Assembly (NCBI RefSeq): GCF_020740795.1
Contig: NC_067295.1
Span: forward strand, 5,580,501 to 5,644,500
DNA from: Apus apus
Taxonomy: Eukaryota; Chordata; Aves; Apodiformes; Apodidae
Length of the DNA stretch: 64,000 nt
Reading direction: 5' to 3'
The notes under the pieces were generated by a model. It was not told where the DNA came from. It was given only the letters and a program-made list of their open reading frames with translations, and made no database searches. Of the stretch, positions 20,301 through 35,300 are shown piece after piece. The position numbers were made by a program, and so were the translations under genes. Numbering within the stretch: the first letter of the stretch is position 1; each line of letters begins with the position of its first letter.

Positions 20301-23300
20301 CTGTCTGTGGGTGCAGTATTGATGTGTTGACAAGCTTGCAAAAGAATTTTTCTTATGCTGGTGCTTCAATAAATCCTGATTTTTAATGAGAGAAATTCTC
20401 ATTCTAGGCCATCCACATGGAGACAGATCCCCAGACCATCAGTGCTTACCTGGTGTACCTCTCCCAGCACGCCCCAGTGGAGGAGCAGGGACAGCACAAT
20501 GACCTCGCTCTGGTGAGAGGCCAGGTTGCCAGGGCAGAGGGATTGCATGGAGAGCTGGCATGTCTCAGGACAGTGGTGGTTTCCACTCTGTGACGTTTCT
20601 ACTTTTGACTCTACATGTGGATCTCCAGAGTGGTCTTAACTGGGATGATGATGGAAACTGGAGACTGTGATGCAATGAAGCAGGAGGACCTGGCTGTGTT
20701 GTTCAGTAAAGACCTTATGGATCTCTTTCTCTTGCAGGATGTGGCCCGACTCATAGTGGAACGCTCTACCATCATGTCTCACCTCTTCTCCAAGCTCTCC
20801 TACTGTGCTGAGTCAGATGCTGTGCTCGTGGCTCTTCTTTCCATCTTTTCCCGCTACATCAAACGCATGCGCCAGAGCAAGGAGGGCGAGGAGGTGTACA
20901 GCTGGGTGAGTGCCTCCCTGCCTTCCTTAAGCAGGTAGAAGAAACTGGACAACCTGACAAGAGGGAAGCCCGTGGTGGGTCACTGAGTATGTAGGAACAA
21001 CATCTGGTTCAAGAATTACCTGTTTGGAGGTTGGCAAATACCAGAGCAAAGTGTCTGTGTGCATAAAAAGCTTTTATAACTTTTTCTTAAGTATCTTTTG
21101 TGACCACTGCTGGAAATATTGAGCTAGGTGCAACTTTGATCTGACCAAATTTGTCCATTCTCATGCTCTCTTTTCATCTGCATCTTGCAGGTCTCATTCG
21201 CCTTTCTTACCTCACCTTTGTTAATCCTGTTTTTTTCTGCCTTTTTCTAGTCAGAGTCCCAGGATCAGGTGTTCCTTCGTTGGACTAGTGGGGAAACAGC
21301 CACCATGCACATCCTTGTGGTTCATGCCATGGTTATTCTCCTGACATTAGGACCACCTCAAGGTTAGTGAAGTATGCTCTGAAGTATTCAAGGGATCATG
21401 GACAATACAGAGGCTTTTACTTTGCCATCTCCAAACAGGTCAGGCTGCTGTTAATCCTTCTACTCAGACTAGTTCCTTGCAGTATTTGTGTGTAAGATCT
21501 ATCAGAATAATGCTGCAGAGGGTGAAGGAGTTGCAGGCTGATTTTTTTTGCCTTCTGCAGAGAGCAGGAAATACTAAAATGAGTGTGTTTCCTCCCTGCT
21601 AAACAAGGACAGGGAGACTTCTTGTTGTGTGAGAACTGGGGACTCAGATATGTTGCTCACATTTCCACTTGGTGGTGTTTATTCCCCAAGTTGTTTCTGA
21701 CTCCTGAACACGAAAGTGTTCTTGTGTATTTATTGGTAGAGAGAAAGGTTAGGGTGTTCTAGGTGCTTATGAACATGGGAGATAACTCTGTATTCACTCT
21801 TTAGCAGGGGATGGCGATTTTTATACCCTGCTGGATATCTGGTTCCCAGAGAAAAAGCCCCTTCCTACTGCTTTTCTGGTTGACACCTCCGAGGAGGCTC
21901 TGCTGCTCCCCGACTGGCTAAAGCTGCGCATGATCCGCTCTGAGGTCCCACGTCTTGTGGATGCAGGTGAGCCTCTGGGATGTTTGTTGGGGTTTCAGGC
22001 CCTCCTTCTGAAAGGAAAGGGAGAGGTTTCCCTGCTCAAGTTCTCTGTGCCCAGCCATCCTACTTGGATGCCTTTGGGTGGGGCCATCAGTCACTGCAGA
22101 TGCTGCAGCTGAGCAGGGAGCTTGGATACAGAAAGCAACAAACCTCTGGGTTTTGTGGTAATCAGAGTCTAAATATACAATAGGTTCTTTGTTGCATCCC
22201 TTAGGGATGTCAGACAGCATATCAGCTGGTTCTGAGCAGGGACTGTTGAGATGTCCTTACTCAGCCACTATATGTAGTGCATGTACCAAGGGTTTGAGAA
22301 CAGATACAACCTCGTGTCCCATCCTTGATCCAATCTTTGTTAAAAGAATTCAGATTGAATTAAGCTGCACTGTCACCGGAACAAGCACAGCACTGCTTCC
22401 AGAGGACATGATGTGCTTGCAATGTGGAGAGCAGTGTCTGAAGGATGTGAGCTAGAGCTGTAGTTCTTTTGTCCTTACACAACTCCTCAGTGCTCTTTTT
22501 CTTCTCGATATTCAGAGCTTTCGTCCCTTTCTTACTAATTAAATGACAGCTCTCTACAGCCAGTGATTGAATTATTCAATAATTCCTGCCTGCAGCCATC
22601 AGCAGATAGGGTGGAAGTTATTTTTTTAATACAAATTATTTGGTTCCTGAGGTTTTGATCAAATTAAGCAGAAGATCAAATTACCCAGTGACTGAATTAA
22701 CTGGAAGATGCAATAAGAAGGCAATGATTTGCAGTGCAAAGGAGCATGATAGGCAGCTGTCAGACTTCTGGCTTTGGGCTCTCTGCACCCTGTCATTCAC
22801 AGGTCAGTGTTGGTCCATCCAAAAGCACAAAGATCAGGTAATAAAGATGACCCTCTCTGAGCCATTCAGAGGTCTGAGAACTCAGTGTTTGTGTGTTTCA
22901 GCCTTACAGGACCTGGAGCCACAGCAGCTGCTTCTCTTTGTTCAGTCCTTTGGAATCCCAGTTTCCAGCATGAGCAAACTTCTGCAGTACCTGGACCAGG
23001 CAGTGTCTCATGACCCACAGACACTGGAGCAGAACATCATGGACAAGAGTAAGAGCTTCACATGAGGCTGACTGTGTATTTTACTTGAAGAATTTTCATT
23101 AGTATCTCCTTTGACTTCCTCGGAAAAATCCGAACTAGTTCTGCAGACTCTGCACAGGCTGCTTTGGCAGCCTATTGTCACTGTAGACACCTTCCCAGAG
23201 CTTGTCTGGATGGCCCTCAGCTGGATTTTCTGAAGTGGAGAAGGATTTTCTGGATTGGATTGTAAAGTCTAAAATTTGGAGGCAACTTGTAAAAGAAACA

Positions 23301-26300
23301 AGGCCTAAAACAATCATGGTTTTTTGAGTCCCCTTCACTATGGGAGCTGTACAAACAGCATCCAATTCTGTTGTGCTTTGCTGATGATGTGGTCATGTCT
23401 TCTTTTTCAGACTACATGGCTCACCTTGTGGAGGTTCAACATGAGAGAGGAGCAACAGGAGGCCAGACTTTCCACTCCCTGCTCACTGCATCCTTACCGG
23501 CTCGCCGAGGTACTGCCTGGGATAGCCTAAATTTCAAATATCACTCATCTTCCAAACTTCCTTCCTCCATTGTTGAGAGGGACAGAAAGAGCTGTCTTCA
23601 AAAGGGGTTGTGTTGCAATATATCAGCCAATCCTTGCTAATGTTATTTTGGTCATGGTGAAGGGAGAAATTCCAGTATTCTTGGAGTGTACTACAATTCT
23701 GAGTGATAGGGAAAAATACATTTTGCTTGGCTGGAAGAAAGGATGAGAGGAAAGCTACTGAATTCCTTGGTTGTTAGAGACTACAGCTGAAGGTGATCCT
23801 GTGTTGAGACTCTAGATACTAGCTACCATAACAACATTTTTCTTCTGTTCCTCTTGCAGACAGTGCTGAGACTGCAAGGTCAAAATCTAGTCCTGAGAGC
23901 TCTCAAGGCCAGAGCCGAATCCGGGCCTTAAGCCAAGTCCGAGTTCTGGGCCCAGAAGATGATCTAGCAGGCATCTTTCTGCAGGTACCAATATAATTTC
24001 TAGCTGATCAGCTACTTCCTTGCAGAAGTTTTACAAAACCCATTTCTCCTGTACTTGTATCTTCCAACCCCTTTCTCCTGTGGTGTTTGCAGGCAGCCTG
24101 GTGGTGCTGGTTGGAATTGATACTGGAAGGATTTGTTTTTTTGTAGTTTGAACATGATGTGGCTTTTGATCACACCTCATACTGTCAGTGCCTACTAGCA
24201 TGTTACTGTTTCTGCATCTTGTTTGTTCTGTGTATAGTGCCTTTCCTCTCAGCAGTGGATGGAGGATTTGTGAAATGCTCGCAGGGCCTTGGTGGCAAAG
24301 CTGTGTGTAAACAGCGTTTGTGTTCTGGCTTGTCTGCTCACAGAGCCTCCCTCTCTCCACTGACTCCAGAAGGGGGAATTAACTGGCCAAATTAGTTGCC
24401 TGTATTTGAGTAGTATGGTGATTTCCCCTCCAGTTTTAGTGTTGATAGCCACGTTGGGGGTGCATCTGTGCCTGTTCCTGCACCAGGCGCTAAAACACAG
24501 AAAAAGCTCTCGGAAGGTTCCAGTCAGCCCGCAGTCAGGGTGATCGTCTGAGGTAAAGCAGTGCTCAGTCTCAGGGTGTTTATCGTGTAGCAAGTCCTTC
24601 CACGTGCTCTCATAAACATGCTTCCTTCTGTATCCTGCCAGCTTTTCCCACTAAACCCAGACCCGCGATGGCAGAACTCCAACCTGCGCCCGCTCGCCCT
24701 GGCGCTGCAGCAGGCCCTGGGGCAGGAGCTGGCGCGCGTCCGGCAGGGGAGCGCGCAGGTGCCCGGGCTCACGGCACGGCTGCTGCAGGCAGTGGCTGCC
24801 CTGCTGAACTCGCCCCACAGCGGGGCCTTGGTGATGGCAATGCATCGGAACCACTTCATCTCCTGCCCACTGATGCGCCAGCTCCACCAGTATCAGGTGA
24901 GCCCTCCAAGGTGGAAACCTTGGACAGTGTTTAACAGAGGGGTGAGGAGGTAGCGAAGCCTGCGGTACATCTGCTCTGCTGCGTGTGGGCCCTCTACCTG
25001 TGTCATGCTGGAAATGAAACCTGGGAGCCTGACACAGAGGGATTTCAGCTACCTGGACATAGGCATCTGGATGCAGGTTGGCCACGTTAGCCAAGCACTG
25101 GGAACTGTGGCACCTGTACAGTGTACTATGCCTAGTCGGGATTGACAGCTATGGGTCTCTGTTGGTTTTGGGTTCTCTAGTCTATGCTGTTTTGTAGCAT
25201 GAACATGTCTTGCATGCCAGGGCATTTGCAGACAACTTGAGAGCTGAAGTCTGTAATTCCTTAAAGAAATCGTCAGAGTAGGCTCCAAGTTATTCAATTA
25301 AATATTTCATTCCTTTCATCATGATGAAAGAAAGCATGAAGTTCCCCCTAATTGTGCTGGGAGAGGTATTGTGTGTGTGACTGAGTCTTCTGTCTTGTAC
25401 ACCTTAAGCTTCTGCCTTGATTTGAGTGAGCTACTGTCCAACAGAGTACATGTGTTTTGTGTGTTCCTGGCATCATGTGCCACTGTCTGCATCTTTCCTG
25501 CTATCTTTGTTGTATGCTTTAAATGTGTTTAAGCAAGTCTCTTTTGCTGTTCTCCCCAGCGCTGCGCGCCACAGGACACTGCCTTCTCCTCGCTCTTCTT
25601 CAAAGTCCTCATGCAGATGCTGCAGTGGCTGGAGAACCCTGCAGTGGAAGATGGTCCTCTGCGTGCTCAGCTGAAGGCCTTTGCTGTGCAGTACTCCTCA
25701 AAGCACAGGATCAGTGATGGTAGTGGCATTGTGCAGCTTATGGGACTCAGAGTGGGACAAGAAAGGGACAGAAACAAAACAGCACCTAGACCAGAAAGTG
25801 GGGTGGGCTGCCCTTTAGGCAGGTGTGCTTAAGGAGTAACGAAGAGAGGGTTTGTGCTGTGCTGTATAAACTCCATGAGCATGCAGAGAAGTGATTTGGC
25901 ACTGGGGGCTTTGCAGTAGGTATCTGGTAGCATCTCAACAAGCACAGCAGATCTTCCAGCGAAAAATTCCAGTTGCTCAGTCCAGGAGTTCTGTGCTAGT
26001 TGTGATCCTGGAAGATGAGCATGGAAGAATGACTCTACAAGTCATGATGTGACCTTGTTCCAGAGCATCTGCCACATGTTGGGAGGAGGAGTCTATAACT
26101 GAGAGCTTAGGCATGGAAATGGGTTTGTGGTTATAGTTTTTTGTCTTAACCACATGTCCCTGGAACATGCAGAAGAGCTGTTAGGGGTTTTGGTGGAAGT
26201 AAAATGGCTGTTCAGTATAGTATGTTTGAGTAGTTGTGCCCTGGATCCATGTGGAGCTTCTGTGGAAGGGAAGCCTGATGTGGAGGCTGGCTTGGCCCTG

Positions 26301-29300
26301 GGATGCCAATGCTGTGATTTCTTTGCAGTTCGAGGTGGTTTCCTGCACCTCACAGAAGCTCTGACTTTCCATCATGACCCTGACTTGATCAGCTCCACAG
26401 TCCGTGCCATCATTGCAACCCTGAAGTCAGGAGAGAAGTGTAACGTGGAGCCAGAGCTCATCAGCAAAGGTAGGGCTGTCCTTCTGCTCTCCTTCCCTGG
26501 TGCAGCAGCAGGTTTGAACTTCAGCCCAGCAAGGGGGTGCCTAGTGTGCAGGCTGTGGGAAGCTGCCTTCTACCTAGACCAGAAAATGTGATCTAAATTT
26601 GTTCTTATCTTGTATCAGATCCTTCCCCTGCACTCATATGTGGGTTATTAAACTGGGGTCTGGAACTGGGATTAAGTCTCTCAGCAAACTGTTGGTTGCC
26701 ACTAACAATGAGAAATGGAAGCTGACTATCCCAGATAAAAACAGCTTCCCTCTTCCCTACCAAGTCAGGCTTTCAGGAATGCTGGACTGATTGCTTTCAT
26801 GATATCCTTACAAGCTTCCATAGCTGTCACTACATCATGAAATTAATGAGTGACCTCTTTCTCCTGCTAGTCCTTCAAGGTCTGATTGAAACTCACTCTC
26901 CATACTTGGAGGAACTCCTGACTGTCCTCTTCTCAGCTACTGTTGAGACCACTGCCAGGTTTCCTGCCATGAATCCCATTGCTGTGGTGAGCTCCTTGTT
27001 GCTCCAGGACAAAGAAGAAACACCAGTGAAGAAGGAGCTGGACAGTTGCAGGTGAGCCTGGGCAATAGCAGGAACTCACTGGTAGGTCTGGGTTTGTGGT
27101 GCCACCACTGATACTGGCTTTATTTTCTCCTCAGTACTGAAGCTGCTTGGCTAGGGCCCTCCTCTGGCCTTCTTAATGACTGGCTGGAGATGCTGGATCC
27201 AGAGGTGATCAGCAGCTGCCCTGATCTCCAGCAGAAGCTATTGTTCTCCTGGAACAAAGTAAGAGTTGTTGGGTAAAGAGACTACTGTGCTGAAACCAAC
27301 TTTCTGGGGTACTGACCTGCACCTGAAAACAGGGCAAGGGGCAATTTTTGTTTGGCTGCATGTTCTACCAGTTCCAAAGCAGCACAGGGTGACTAGGAGA
27401 AGGATTCTGGTGCATCCTTCTCAGTGCAAGGCTTATGTTTCACCTTATCTTTGTATCTCTCCAGCTGAGCTCTTTTCAGGACAGCAGAGTGCACTGCAGA
27501 CACAACACAGTTCCATAACAGCCCAGCCAGCTGTATTGTCACTGGTATTTTTGCAGACAGATAAGTAGCTTGCCCAGAGGGGCTATGCCAGAGCTAACAC
27601 TAAAACTGGATTTCTCAGCTGATGCCACCTTCTGTTAGGAAGTACTGCAGATTGTAAATCCAGGTGTTGTCTTTGCTGTCTGCCTGGAATGTCAGCCTTC
27701 TGTAACAGACACCTTATCTCCTGCCTTGCACCAAGGACCTGTTCATACATCTCTTCCTTGCTTGGTCCTTCCAGGCAGGTTCTCAGGTGCCCTCCTTCCG
27801 CCCGTATCTCTTGGCTCTTCTCACTCACCAGTCCAGCTGGACCACGCTGCACCAGTGCATCAGGCTGCTGCTGTGCAGAAACAGGGAGCAAAGGTGAGTC
27901 TTGTTTTTTGGGCCTAGCAAGGGGTGTTGAGTTGGGAGACTTGTTGTGTCTGAGAGAGAACAAACAGAAGCTGAGAACAAGAGCTGCCATGTTCCATGGG
28001 GCATCTGCCAGGAGATGTAACCCAGCCAAAAGCAGGCTTTGTGAGAAGGATGCTGATTTCAGTCATGCTGATTTGTGTAGCTTGATATAAATACTACCTG
28101 CTGTTTGATGGAAGCAGCACATAAAGATTTGGCTGTGCTCTAAACAGGAAGTGCTAATCACTAGGTAATCCATCTAGCATTGCCCTTGTTGATAATCTTT
28201 ATGAACATGGAGTTTGAAAGATGGCTTGGATAGTGAACTGACGGATGTTCCTGGGCAGCCTCTGCTGGATCTTTTGGTTGTGCTAAACTCCATTACCAGT
28301 CTTTCTCCAATCCCTTCCTGGCACCAGGCTCCCAGTTCTGCTCCACGGAGCAGCCCTAGCTCTCAGCTTCTATACGTCGCTCTCAGGTACTGAGGTGCCA
28401 CTGCAGTAGTATCTTGTTTAAACTTGTTTCACTTATAGACCAGGAAATGCTGACACCTAATCGTAGTAACTCAGGACATGACTAAGCTAGCAAGACTTCT
28501 AAAGCTATCAGTATTTCAGTTTGCTAATTATTTTGTTACTGATCTCTTGCTTACTAACAATTCCATTAATTTCTGCAATCCAGGATAGGATGTTCTGTAC
28601 ATGGGGACAGTAAGGTCACTGCTCTGATTTTACCGACTGAGTTGATGACCAACTTCTGCCCTTATGGTGCAAGACTCCATGTAGCTGTCCCGCTCTTGCT
28701 GAATGCCACTTGTTCAGCTCCAAACCCTGTGCAGCGTTTATTGCAGCAAATATTTAGTCATAATCTGGGAACAGAACCAAGCCCCTTCTCCGGGACTTAA
28801 TGGATCCTGTTTTTACATCTGCAGATGTTCCTTTCTTCACAGGTCTCATTATGTTTAGAGACACTGCTATGTGTTTTGTGCTGCCTGAGGGCTGTGATGA
28901 CTGATAGTAAAGCTGTCATCTTTTGTCTTCTGGCAGGTTTGACCCAACTGCATCCTTGGATTTCCTGTGGGCCTGTATTCACATTCCTCGGATCTGGCAG
29001 GGAAGGGACCAAAGAACTCCTCAGGTAGTGGCTCAGTTCTTTCAAGATACCTCTCTGGATGGAATAAGAAGTGATGCTTTAGCAATGCCTGATATTTATT
29101 TTTCTTCCACAGCCCAAGAGGTGGCTGGAGTGATTCAGGTGCAGCCTGCCAAGTTTGATGCTGGTACCTCAGCTGGTTACTTAGCTGCTCTGTTATGTGA
29201 CATATTACAGTGGCAATTCTGAATCCAAAAAGCTGATATGAACACACATAAGTTTGTCCACTTGGCATTTGCTCTGCAGCTCCTGCAGCAGTTGCCACAA

Positions 29301-32300
29301 TATCTGTTAACATCTAAGCACAGGCTGCAGTGGTGAGCAAGCTAAAAACCCAGTGTGTGATAATTCCCATTTCACCTAGAAAAGGGGGTTGTATCTCTTC
29401 TCCACAGAGGGATTTCTTTGGTTTGGTGACCGCGTTATGGTTTCTCACCCATTGCACAAGCTGAGTTGAAGTAAATGAGTTCAGAAGTAGAAGAGGAATA
29501 AAGAGATTTCATTTGGGGCTGTGATGCATGCTTTCAGAGCTCTAGATATGGGGCAATTCTGAAGTCTAGTCCTAAGACTTGTTTTATTCCAGTTGGGTAA
29601 AGTGTGGCTATAGAAGGGACTAAGGATCTAGGAATTCAGCTGGGATTCATTTCTGGTGTTCTCTTGCATTATAGAAGCGCCGTGAGGAATTTGTGCTCCA
29701 CCTGAAGGCATCAGAATTGATCAGCATGGTGGAGCTGATTCTGGCTGAAGCAGAAACCAGGCAGCAGAACACAGAGGAGGCCTCCTGCACACTCATCCAG
29801 TCTCGACTGCCTTTGTTGCTCAGTTGTTCTCACGGGGACCTTGAAAGCATCAAGAAAGTAACAGAGTATCTGACTGGCTGCATCCAGCAGTGGGGAAGCA
29901 GGTGAGGTTGAAAATGGGGAGCACTATCTACTCAAGTTGTAGTTACTTGTCATTTTAAGTGGTACCTGAGCCAGGAAGATTACTTTGAAAGGGTTAGTTC
30001 AAGGTCTTTTTGCTTATAGGACTTCAGGACAAAAGGCTTGCTGTCCTTTTCTTTTGCCTTTTTTTTTTTTAAGTTGATGGGTATTTAGAATTACCTGTTC
30101 CTAACATGGGATTGCTTGCCCACCTATCTCTTGAATCACTGCTTATAATGCTTCCTGCTTCTGACTGTTCTGATTACTCTCAAAGCTCAGTGGATTCTGA
30201 GGGGAAGAACAGGTCGATGGTGCATTTGTGTCAGTGAAACGAGCCGATCTAATCCTAACCTTGCTTATGATCGTGTTAGAAAAGACAGTGAATAATCTCA
30301 GCTGCCATTGCCTTGTATTGCCTCCGAGTACAGGCTGTACCAGGGATCTGTGTATGGTAGGTGTGGAGAGAACAGGCTGAGTAGTTGTCCTTCTGACCAC
30401 TTTCCTAAATGGGATGGGGATGACCGTGAGCACCACATGCAGGAACTCTTCACTGGAGATATAAGCAGAGCTTTCTTGGCCTGTGCCCCTTTGTAACTGC
30501 AACTGCAGTTTTCTAACTGTACATGGCCTAAAGATTGATCTCCTTAGGCTGTGGATGGATCCCTGTGGACTGTGAATGATTTGAGTAGTTCAAAAGAAGC
30601 AAAGATTGAATAAACTGATTCAGATCAGTGGTGGCTCTTTCACAGGTTTGCCATATGCAGGAAGGCTGTTACTAATCTGATGGGTCTGGGATGTTTGCTA
30701 GTTGAACTAAGATAGTAACCAGTGGCTGACCTGTCCCGTTTTTCTTCAGCTCTGTGGGAAAATGCTGCCAGGACCTTCTGCTTCAGATATACCTACAACT
30801 ACCTGAGCTCCTTGTGCCTATGCCTGAGATGCTTCTTGCCAGTGAAGGAGCCAAAGACAGCAGCACTTGCAAGGTAAAATTAGAGGCACAGGGAAGCCCC
30901 TTTCCAGTTGTGCAGCTAGGGTGGATGCCACCTTGATGGCCCAGTCTAACAGGAGAGGACAGGCAAAAACTTCCTGTGTCACTTTGGCTCCTTTCTCAGG
31001 AGTAGAGAGTTCAGGTGTGGTTTATTTTGTAGTGTCCTTCTGTAAAACAGTATAAGCTGCACAAGCTTTCCTGTGCCAAAGGCTTCTGTAAAGCACAAGT
31101 GTGCAGGCGTCTGATGGTGCTTTGATGTCTGTAGGGACTGTGGACTTCAGATCCCATGCCAGCTGGAACATTGCATCTCCTCACAGATTCTACTTGAAAA
31201 TAATTCCTGTTAACCCCCTCTGTAGTTGGAAAGAAATTGGGAAACACTGCTGAAGAGCCAGGGGCTTGATTGCACTTTACACTTCTGAACTGATTACTCG
31301 TTGCCTTTCTTCTAGCTCGATGCCCTGGTTCACAGATTCATTAACCTCCTTGCAGACACCAGTGACTCCAAGTCATCAGAAAGCCGTGTGTGGGATGCCA
31401 ATATGGCCTGTAGGAAGCTGGCTGTGGCTCATCCCATCCTGCTTCTTAGGTACCACTCTTTCCTTTTACCCTGTGTTTATTGAAAAACATTCATCCTTGT
31501 TCTAGCAGGGGAACAAACTTGCAGCAATCCTGATGATTTTGACAGAATCTACATTTGAGGACAAAGGTCAAAAGAAAGGGCAGCAAAGTCCTATCTCTTA
31601 AAATGAGGTAGCACCTCTTGCTCCTGTGTCTGTCTGGAAACAGACCTCTTGGACACAAGAGCACAGAATATGGGTGGGAAGTGGAGCTTGCTGATTCTGT
31701 GGATACAGGGATCAAATCCAGAACCCTGGGAGAGGATAAGGGATGCTTCCTTCCAGGAACTGAAGTGTAGCAACATATAACTGCTTCTAGGAAGAGGCTA
31801 CATCTGGATTTTCCTGTTTGGCGTTTCAGGCACTTGCCGATGATCGCAGCACTGCTGCACGGCCGTGTTCACCTCAATTTCCAGGAGTTCAGGCAGCAGA
31901 ATCACTTGACCTTCTTCATCCACGTCCTGGGGATCCTGGAGCTGCTCCAGCCGCAGGTCTTCCACAACGAGCACCAGGCGGCACTATGGGACTGTCTCCT
32001 GTCCTTCATCCGTCTGCTGCTGGTAGGAAAGTCCCTGCTCCCCGACCACTTGCGGACTGCCAGCCACTAGAGGGAGAAGCTCATGTCACACAGGGCCAGT
32101 CCAGCTCTCCAGTTTGAAGGGAAAACCTTTATGTACCTAAGAACAAAAAAGTGTATCGAGTCCCTTGGAGAGCTTAAAGAGGAGGCAGGAGATCAAGAAG
32201 CTACTCCCTGGTCCCCAGAGGTGCAGGATGGGGCAGTGCATCACTTTTTTTTTTTTTTTTTTTTTTTTCTTAACTCTGCTCTTCTTGATCCTTTCTCAGA

Positions 32301-35300
32301 ACTACAGGAAGTCCTCACGGCACCTGGCTGCCTTCATCAGCAAGTTTGTCCAGTTTATCCACAAGTACATCACATGCAATGCCCAGGCTGCTGTCTCCTT
32401 CTTGCAGAAGCACTCAGATCCACTCCAGTAAGCTTCCTTACTCCATTTAGCTCACAGAGAGCTTACACAGTCAGGCTGATGTGAGCTAATTAGAGATAAA
32501 ACAGAAAAATTCTGGTAAAATCGCTAATATGGCATTTCTCCAGCCTTAGCTTCCTTAAGTATTGAGGTGAGCAGCATATTCCTTTTTATAGGTGAGACCA
32601 AGGAAGTCAGAAGGTGATTTCAACTCTCTTAATGGCCTAAGTGTCCTGTTGAGACACTGTAGAGCCCTGCAGTCATTTCCTGAGGGCCAGCAGGAGGGTC
32701 TTTTCCCTGAGTGTTGGCTGCAGGGTCCCACCTGCAGATGTGGGGGAAAAACGCATTTGAGTTCCAGTTACAATGAAAGGAAAAACCTTGTTTCTGCTTC
32801 TGAGAAACTGTTTTAGTGTGCTCTTATATGTACTTGTCCTTATGCCCCTATTGCTATTGAAAGTAAATATGCCATCTCTTCCCCCAGTGACTTGTCATCT
32901 GACAACAGTGACCTAGCAATGCTGAAGTCCCTCCTGGCTGGGCTGAGTCTGCCAAGTAAAAGTGGCATCTTGGAGAGGGGCTCTGATGAAGATAAGGATG
33001 GTGAGTCTTGAGTGCAGGGAAGAGTTATCCCAGCTGGTGAACCTGCAGTTTGTTTTGGAGCACAGATGCTTTCATGGCCTGTGCTCATTCTTGTAACCAC
33101 CCAACAAAAAGGTGTTTAGAGTGGAGAAGGGCACTTGTGTACTCAGCAATTTGGAACCAGTATCTGGGGTGGGTTAAGGTGTTTTCCTGTCAGTGGTACC
33201 ACTACTGGAGCAGCACAACAGCTCTTAACAAGGGCAACTTTCATTGTTGTGGATTTTCCTCAGCTGTACTTCAGGACTGACCTGTTAAGAGACTCTTAAG
33301 GGTACATCCACTTCTCCACTGTTTTTCTTCATAACTTGCATGGGAAAATTATTCAGTATTAAAACAGCTCAGAAAGGTTTCTTCTCTGGGAGTACCAGAA
33401 GTTGCAGTGAGGCTACAGGCAGTGTGAGCTAGGAATGATTATATAGCGTTGCTGGTTGGCTCATGTTACACCACTATTCTGGTGGGGAATACTGGACTGT
33501 CTCCCTGTTAAAACTTCCCAGACTGTCAGGAGTGCCCTGCTCTCTCTCTCTTCCCAGATGAAGCAGCAGCTGGCTCTCTGCCCCTGGTCAGTGTGTCTCT
33601 CTTCACTCCTCTCACTCCAGCTGAGATGGCCCCATATATGAAGAGGCTCTCCAGAGGCCAAACAGTTGAGGGTAAGTGTGGACCTGCAGAGCTGTTTAAA
33701 GACACAGGACAAATGCAGGTAGATGCAGACCCTTCTCAGTCAGCTACAGGCTAGTTTCCTGTTTCAGTCTTGTGTTTGGAAGTCTCCAGCAATGAGGATG
33801 TAGCACTGCAATTCACACTGAGCCAGGTCTGGAGTGCTGATAGGAATGCTATTTTTTTAATGTTATAAAAATATCAAAGTGATGAGAAGCAGGATTTTGT
33901 TATATATCCCCAAATGGCCTTCATGGAAGAAAATAATGCTAACCTGGCATATGGGTAGAACATATTACTTTTCCAAGGTCTTCTGAAATCACAGGTGTCT
34001 AGGAGTTCAGACCTAAGTTGTGGTATTGGGGTGACAGTTTTCCTTCCACACTAGAAATAGGGGGAAGTAACCCTGCCTGGACACTTATTAGAAGAGGCTT
34101 TCTGTGAAGAACTTTCCATTACAGAAGGCGTTCTAGAATTGAAACCTCACACTCCACTCCTTCACCTGCCTATAAATGACAGTGGTGGTGGCCTCTGGGC
34201 AGGGTGGAATGTGCTGATCTGGCACGTGACCGACCTGTTCTCATCCTTTTTGAAGAATGCCTTTGTTATTCTAGTTTTGTGTGCAGGTAGGAAAACCTGA
34301 CTGCTTGGGAGATTGGATTTGTAGGGAAAAAGAAAAAGATGCTTTGCTGGATCAGTAAATTTCAATCACCCCTTTCAACCTCTGTCTTCTACCAGACATC
34401 TTGGAGGTGCTGACAGACATTGATGAAATGTCCAGACGGAGGCCAGAAATTCTCTCCTTTTTTGCTGTGAGTATTAGTGTCTCAAACTGTCACTGGAAGG
34501 AGGAGATTCTTTTCACCAGAGGCTGTGTTGAATAGCCAGCTTAAGTCCTTCCCTTCCTCTGCTTTTAGGGTGGTTGTTGCAGCATATTATGATAAATTTA
34601 TCTTCAATTTGGTCTCCTGAGAGCAGACAGTATTTAGTTCCCTGCTGTCGTCTCCATTGTATACTGGGTCTGCCATCATCCATTTTAAGCTCTCTTAATG
34701 TCGGTGGAAGAGTTAACCCTCTGTCCTTTTCCCAGAATTGGAGTAAGGGGAGAGCAGAACAGCTGTGTCAGACACTGGAGCCTAAGGAAAATTTTGCTGT
34801 CCCACGTGGAATAAGATTACAGAAGGGTGCTTGAAAGTATTCAGAAACAGAATAATCCTTCTTACAGAGAAGGGATTTCCTGGTTCAGCCAGTATCTGCT
34901 GGATGTGTGTTGGGCTGGATTGGTGCTAGAGGGGTAGTAATGCATGTCTGAGGAGCCTGTGCTCCCTGGATGGCCCTGTGATCCCAATTTGTGCATTTTA
35001 TTCCAGACAAACCTCCAGAAGCTGATGAGTTCATCAGAGGAGTCCTGCCGCAATCTGGCCTTCAGCCTGGCTTTGCGCTCCATCCAGAACAACCCCAGGT
35101 GAGGACCACTGGAACTTAGGCTCTCTGAAGTCACTGGTGGGCACTGGCTGCCCATCTTGCACACCTCTTGATGGTGATCTGGACTGTACTGACACTGTCC
35201 TGTTTTACTCCCAGCATTGCTGCAGACTTCCTTCCCACCTTCATGTACTGCCTTGGCAGCCGAGACTTTGAGGTGGTGCAGACAGCACTGAGGAACCTGC

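Noticed and set aside
25319-25386. C/D-box snoRNA look-alike (ATGATGA then CTGA about 60 bases later) in an INTS1 intron
   Set aside because: The flanks do not form a terminal stem and no internal C'/D' boxes are clear.
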